Below, in pieces: positions 58,596 through 64,000 of a stretch of 64,000 nt of DNA; position 1 is the first letter of the stretch; the number at the start of each line of letters is the position of its first letter. The position numbers and the translations under genes were made by a program. Source of the DNA: Silene conica (taxonomy: Eukaryota; Streptophyta; Magnoliopsida; Caryophyllales; Caryophyllaceae). The notes beneath the pieces were generated by a model. It did not search any database and had not been told where the DNA came from. It saw only the letters and a program-made list of their open reading frames with translations. The DNA lies in contig CM055315.2 in the NCBI GenBank assembly GCA_029255685.2, positions 26,479,501-26,543,500 of the forward strand. Direction: 5' to 3'.

Positions 58596-61500
58596 TCATT
58601 CATGCTTATCACGTGGTAATGCTTTTGTGAGAGGATCAGCTATGTTGTCATCCATAGCGATCTTATCAATAAATATCTTCTTTTACGTGGACTCAGTAGT
58701 AGAATCTGCTGTAACACTCTGTTTAGAACTTTTCCAGCTGACAGCAGCGCTATTAAGAATAAAAACGAATCCAGACTGAGATTTCGAGTCATCTCGATCC
58801 GTTTGGAAGCTAGCATCTGCGTAACCCGTGGCGCAGAGCGTCGAGTCGCCTCCGTAAGTCAATCCCCAATCTTTAGTCCTCCGTAGGTACTTAAGAATGT
58901 TTTTCACGGCCATCCAGTGTTGTTCACTTGGATGAGCTTGGAATCGACTAGTCATACTCAATGCATATGCAACGTCAGGACGTGTGCATATCATGGCATA
59001 CATGATCGATCCTATTGCCGAAGCATAAGGAATCCGACTCATGCGCTCTTTCTCTTCCAATGACTTAGCTTCTTGAGTCTTGCTCAAGTGAAGCCTAGGA
59101 GTCATAGGAAGGAACCCCTTCTTGGAGTTCGTCATGCTGAATCTCTCTAGAATCTTATCTATATAAGACTCCTGACTGAGAGACAACATCCGTCGTGATC
59201 TATCCCTGTAGATACGGATGCCCAAAATTCTTTGTGCCTCTCCCAGATCTTTCATCTGGAAATGGTTTTTCAACCATGCTTTAACCGAAGATAAGAGAGG
59301 TATGTCATTCCCAATCAAGAGTATGTCGTCGACATACAGTACTAGGAATACAATTTTGCTCCCACTCGACTTGATATAGAGACATGGTTCCTCGACTGAT
59401 CGAACGAATCCATTCTCTTTTATCACTTGGTCGAAGCGATGATTCCCACTCCGTGATGCTTACTTAAGTCCATAGATGGAACGCTTAAGCTTGCAAACTT
59501 TCTTAGGATTTTTTGGATCAATAAAACCCTCGGGTTGTACCATGTACAACTCTTCCTCCAAATAACCGTTTAATAAGGCGGTTTTAACGTCCATTTGCCA
59601 TATTTCATAATCGTGAAATGCGGCGATCGCTAAGATAATCCGAATGGAACGTAGCATGACTACGGGTGCAAAGATCTCATCGTAGTGCAAGCCTGACACT
59701 TGGGTGAAACCTTTAGCAACTAGTCTAGCCTTATGGATATCTTGTTTACCTTCCACGGCATGCTTTATCTTGTAAAGCCATTTGCATTGAAGGAGACGTA
59801 CCTTTGCAGGTAGGTCCACAAGAGCCCACACGTTGTTCTCATACATGGAGTCCATCTCGGATTGCATGGCTTCTAGCCATAGCTTTGAGTCAGAACTAGT
59901 CATGGCACCTTTATAGGTTGTGGGTTCATTACCCTCTAGGAGTAAGACGTCATCTGTATCATGTTCCTCGACCATACCAATGTATCTGTCCGGAGGAATA
60001 GAGACTCTTCCCGTCCTCCTAGGTTCCTCAGGAATATCTACCGCAGCCTCGGTTGAAGGAACTGTTTCCTCCAATGGTTGCTCGGCAGTTGGTTCTTGAA
60101 CCTCCGATAACTCGAAGGTTCTATTACTCGACTTGTTCTCGAGAAATTCTTTCTCTAAGAACGTCGCACTAGCCGCAACAAAAACAACTTGTTCGGTTGG
60201 CGAGTAGAAGTAATGACCAAAAGTTCCCTTTGGATAACCTATAAAGTATGTCTTGACCGATCGCGGGCCGAGCTTATCCTCGTGTCTCCACTTGACATAA
60301 GCCTTGCAGCCCCAAACCCGAATAAAGGACAAGTTAGGGACCGTTCCCTTCCATAATTGGTATGGAGTCTTGTCAACAGCTTTAGACGGACTTCCGTTAA
60401 GTATTAGAGCGGCTGACAAAAGAGCATAACCCCACAATGAATCAGGCACAACGGTGTGACTCATCATGGATCGAACCATATCGAGTAGAGTTCGATTTCT
60501 CCGTTCGGACACACCATTTAATTGTGGTGTTCCGGGTGGAGTCAACTGTAGCACGATGCCACAGTCTTTAAGGTGTTGACCAAACTCGTGTGAAAGATAC
60601 TCACCACCACGATCAGAACGTAGTGCTTTAATCTTTCTTCCCAGCTGGTTCTGTACCTGATTCTGGTATTCTTTGAACTTGTCAAAGGATTCACTTTTAT
60701 GCTTCATTAAATAGACATAGCCATATCTACTTAAATCGTCCGTGAAAGTGATGAAATACCTATAGCCTTCTCGTGCGTTGATCGACATAGGGCCACATAC
60801 GTCCGTATGTATGAGTCCTAATAGGTCGGCAGCGCGCATTCCAACACCTTTGAAGGAAATACGAGTCATCTTACCGATGAGACATGATTCACACGTGCCA
60901 TATGATTCGAAATCAAAGGGCGAGATAGCTCCATTCTGTATGAGCTGTTTTACGCGTTTCTCATTTATGTGTCCCATACGACAATGCCATAGGTAAGTTT
61001 GATCTTTGTCACCTACCTTTATTCTCTTGTTATTCACATGTAATATCTCGGTAGTTTGATCTAAAACATAAATTCCATTCATGGAAACTGCCTTGCCATA
61101 AATCATATTGTGTAAGGAGAAAATACAGCTATTATTCTCTATTACAAATGAAAAACCAAGTTTGTCAAGTGCAGAAACTGAAATAATGTTTTTGGACAAA
61201 CTAGGAACATAATAACAGTTATATAAAAATAACTCGAATCCACTTGGAAGCTGGATCACGTATGTTCCCTTTGAGACTACAGCAACACGTGCTCCATTCC
61301 CGACACGCAAGTCAACCTCACCCTTGATTAGGGGTTCTTGGTTTCGGAGGCCCTGCACATGATTACTTAGATGAGAACCACAACCAGTATCAAGTACCCA
61401 AGTTCCGCAACTTGCATGGTTAATCTCAATCATGTGAATAAAAGAAGAAGAAGACATACCAACAGGAGTAACACGGCCTGCTTTAATGTCCTCACGATAC

Positions 61501-62381
61501 ACGGGGCAGGAGCGCCTCCAATGCCAAGTCTTGTGGCAATGGTGACATTCCATGCTTGTATCCTTGCTCTTTGTCTTGCCCTGTGAGTTGCTTGACTCAC
61601 CTGGTCCACTCTTAGTAAATCCTGACTTCTTAAACTTGGGCTTGCCTACTGTTAGGTCGCCCTGAGCTTTAGCTTTACCCATACCCTTACCCTTACTGGA
61701 GATCATGAGAACATCTTGCTTCACGCTCCCACTTAATTTCAGATCCTTCTCAGTCTGTACGAGAAGGGAGTGGAGCTCATGAGGAGTCTTGTTCATGTCG
61801 TTCATGTAGTAGTTGGCCCTAAAGAGGGCGAACCCATCATGAAGCGAATGAAGCATTCGATCAACGATTATGTTCTCACTGATCTTGCAGTTTAGGGCCT
61901 CTAGTTTCTCGATATTCTCAATCATGTGAAGAATATGTGGGCTAACAGCTTGGCCCTTCTGGAGTTTCGCCTAAAAGAAGCGACAGGTATGCTCATAAGA
62001 AACGATTCTCGGAGCCTTTGAGAATTCGTTAGTGAGCATGGTGAAAATCTTGTTTGCACCATGGGTTATGAAGCGTCTTTGCAAATTGGATTCCATTGCA
62101 TAGATGAGTACGTTCTTTATCGCACCCGCTTCCATGACGAAGTCGCTATGAGCGCGAACCTCGTTAGCTCTAGCTCCAGTTCCTGGGTGTGGCGGAATGG
62201 GCTCAGTTAAGTACTTGAGCTTTCTGTCAGCAATGACAGCATTCCGTAGTGCTGCCTCCCAGTCAGAGAAGTTTGACCCATCATTGCTCAGTCTTGTAGA
62301 CTGATTCATGGAGTCCATGAAGGCTTTTAGCCAGGATTCACGTGCTAGCTTGGCACTTGGCATTGGGTCTTCACCAGCCAT
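58596..62381 (-). pseudogene. Ty1-copia gag-pol polyprotein with in-frame stops
   Basis: One frame of 1262 codons runs from the ATG at 62381 to the final stop at 58598-58596, interrupted by stops at about 61971, 59460 and 58683. Gag begins MAGEDPMPSAK. The second open segment (from 61925) has the zinc knuckle CHHCHKTWHWRRSC (about residues 127-140), protease DTG (about 179), a GAG-pre-integrase motif WHCRMGH (about 313), integrase residues in HTDVCGP, FTDDLSR and the following Glu region, and reverse transcriptase from about 690. The YVDD box lies in the third segment (near 59340). The RNase H domain starts (TADSTTES) but its middle is deleted; the end IADPLTKAL is kept in the same frame. Three stops plus this deletion make the copy inactive. 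The order GAG-PR-INT-RT-RH is typical of copia. Confidence 0.92.
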
Positions 62382-63984
62382 TTAGTTATACAGCAGTTTA
62401 AATGAACGTGTTCTAGACTGATAAGAAGATAAAACAAAACCATATAAGCAACTCATTGTTGTGATTTAAGTCTATATTAAATTGAATTTAAACTCGTAGA
62501 CTCATGCATTTATATAATTGATCTCCCTCAAGAATTATATAAACGATCCCAAGATTCAATTTCCGTATATTGATAAGCCCACAGTTTGGCTAATTCCAAT
62601 CGTTGGTACTCTTGGTCGATAGATTTCCGTAAATCCTATCTATTAGTCCATCTCAGTCGCTAGATAGTATCGAGTGACCATGATGTTGAGGTAAAATAAA
62701 TCATCTGTTCCCACTTACCCGACGTAGAAGGGGTCATATTATGCCTACCGACGAAGAAGGGATTCATGGGAGGCTGATTTATAAAGACTAGTCTCAATTT
62801 TAAGTGAACAAATATCTAGCATTTGCGTGAATGAATTAAATAAAGTGATGGCTTTGTATGTGACATGTGACATCTGTATTGTCACAGAAAACTAACGCGT
62901 AACCTCTACATGAGTCAGTTTTCAGGCATGTTATAGGTGGTTTGGTTTTAGGCGGAATATGATGCAAGCTATTATCGATGAAAGCATAAAATAAATGCAA
63001 TAAACGTAAATAAAAAGTCCTAGTGTGGCCTATCCTACCAAAAAGAACATAAATACAACTTGGAATCCACTGTTGGACCTTAGAAGCTTGTCTTGATGTT
63101 CCATCTTGGTCCTTGCAGCGGGAGTGAGCATCCGGTCTCCGTCTTTGGTCTTCACAAAATTACTAATTTAAATTACAAAAGTAGTCCAAGATACATTCTA
63201 ATTTAAATACAAAAGTAATGACATGGCAAAAACCTAAAACGGAGATTCAAGATCTCAAAATTACAAGCAAGATCGTGTCCCATCATTACGGTGACACAAT
63301 CTTCTAAGGCCACACTAAGTTACAACCGATTGCAAAAATTAAATACGTTATTGAAAGCATTCACAAGGCATTCAACAAGACGATAAATAAAATGCATCAA
63401 CTAAAACAAAATTCATTCATGACATAATACTGTTATTATGATTAACAAATTTTTACCAAACCACCTTTTAGGATTAAAATTATGTGATTATACCGTTTTA
63501 ACCACTTTAATTTTAATAAGATTATAATCCTATTATTTTAAACCGTTTTAAAATAATATGCATCAAACGAGGGTGAACCGTTTCACTAAAATTAATAATA
63601 TACTATTTCCGTATACAGTATATTACTAAAGGCCATGTGAAAATAAAACATGTTATTTTCGAAAAATAAAAAAAACGAGTCTGTTACAGGGGTGGTCTAC
63701 CGACCCAATAAACAGGTCTACCGACCACCTGACGAAAAAAAGAATTTTTTTTTTTTTATTAACAGCAGAATGGTCGACCGACCCGAAAAACAGGTCGACC
63801 GACCACAAAACACGAAACCGAGTTTCTAAAACGATTTCTCACAAAAGATAAACTGTCGAAACAGAAAAACACGCAGGAAGCGGTCGACCGACCGCAACGG
63901 GGGGTCGATCGACCGACTTAGCGGTAGAACACGATTTTTCAGGTTTTAAAACTTACGAAAAACACAAAGGTAAAATTTCATGGC
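62382..63984 (-). other. Copia 5' leader, with GTCGACCGAC-type repeats
   Basis: A long untranslated leader lies between gag and the primer site. At 63690-63925 there are three pairs of inverted motifs (GGTCTACCGACC, GGTCGACCGACC and CGGTCGACCGACCG) separated by short A-rich spacers. I see no frame worth reporting. Confidence 0.6.
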
Positions 63985-63985
63985 C

Positions 63986-63999
63986 TGGCTCTGATACCA
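63986..63999 (-). other. Primer-binding site of the copia element
   Basis: On the minus strand it reads TGGTATCAGAGCCA, complementary to the 3' end of plant initiator Met-tRNA. The 5' LTR should begin just beyond position 64000. Confidence 0.85.
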
Positions 64000-64000
64000 C

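Overview
The window is plant nuclear DNA, most likely from a eudicot. The signs are an AT-rich background, split genes with GT-AG introns, initiator-Met-tRNA primer sites (TGGTATCAGAGC type) and a dense nest of plant transposon families. I cannot name the species. Almost everything is mobile DNA. The only gene that looks like ordinary host sequence is a two-exon lipid-transfer-protein-like gene at 52193-52621 (-).

Layout. 1-5.97 kb: a dispersed repeat (R1) split by a 2.9 kb solo LTR, then a TRIM remnant split by a 2.3 kb CACTA element that carries a SINE. 6.0-8.1 kb: a block (R2a) with several small Helitron termini; its paralogue R2b lies at 42.4-43.8 kb. About 8.4-38.34 kb: a large decayed Helitron on the + strand. 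It holds a small unknown gene, an RPA1-like pseudogene, an F-box-like pseudogene, two related genes of an unassigned family, the broken Rep/helicase, a second RPA1-like gene with a fully open nine-exon frame, an intact F-box-like gene and a frameshifted third F-box-like copy. It ends with a GC hairpin and CTAG at 38342. A 2.6 kb solo LTR, a MULE-type MITE and a complete TRIM are inserted in it. 38.6-43.8 kb: hAT-like, R1, MITE and (TA)n material. 43.81-49.89 kb: a CACTA element with a decayed TNP2 transposase, the in-phase end of a Ulp1-like protease gene and a LINE fragment. 50-52.9 kb: inverted and tandem repeats, then the lipid-transfer gene. 52.9-56.74 kb: R1, a TRIM remnant and two truncated long LTRs. 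56.74-64 kb: most of a Ty1-copia element on the minus strand, with its 5' LTR beyond the window.

Two observations stand out. First, the long LTRs carry arrays of about ten short repeats. In each unit the flanks are complementary to each other but differ from unit to unit, with compensatory and G:U-type changes. A short inner stem also covaries between repeat classes (GTG/CAC, GCG/CGC, GCC/GGC). This looks like an array of structured hairpins rather than a plain minisatellite. Second, the Helitron contains the same convergent pair twice: an RPA1-like gene facing an F-box-like gene. One pair is decayed and one is open, and the unassigned genes and Rep/helicase lie between them. The accessory genes of the second pair are better preserved than the transposase.
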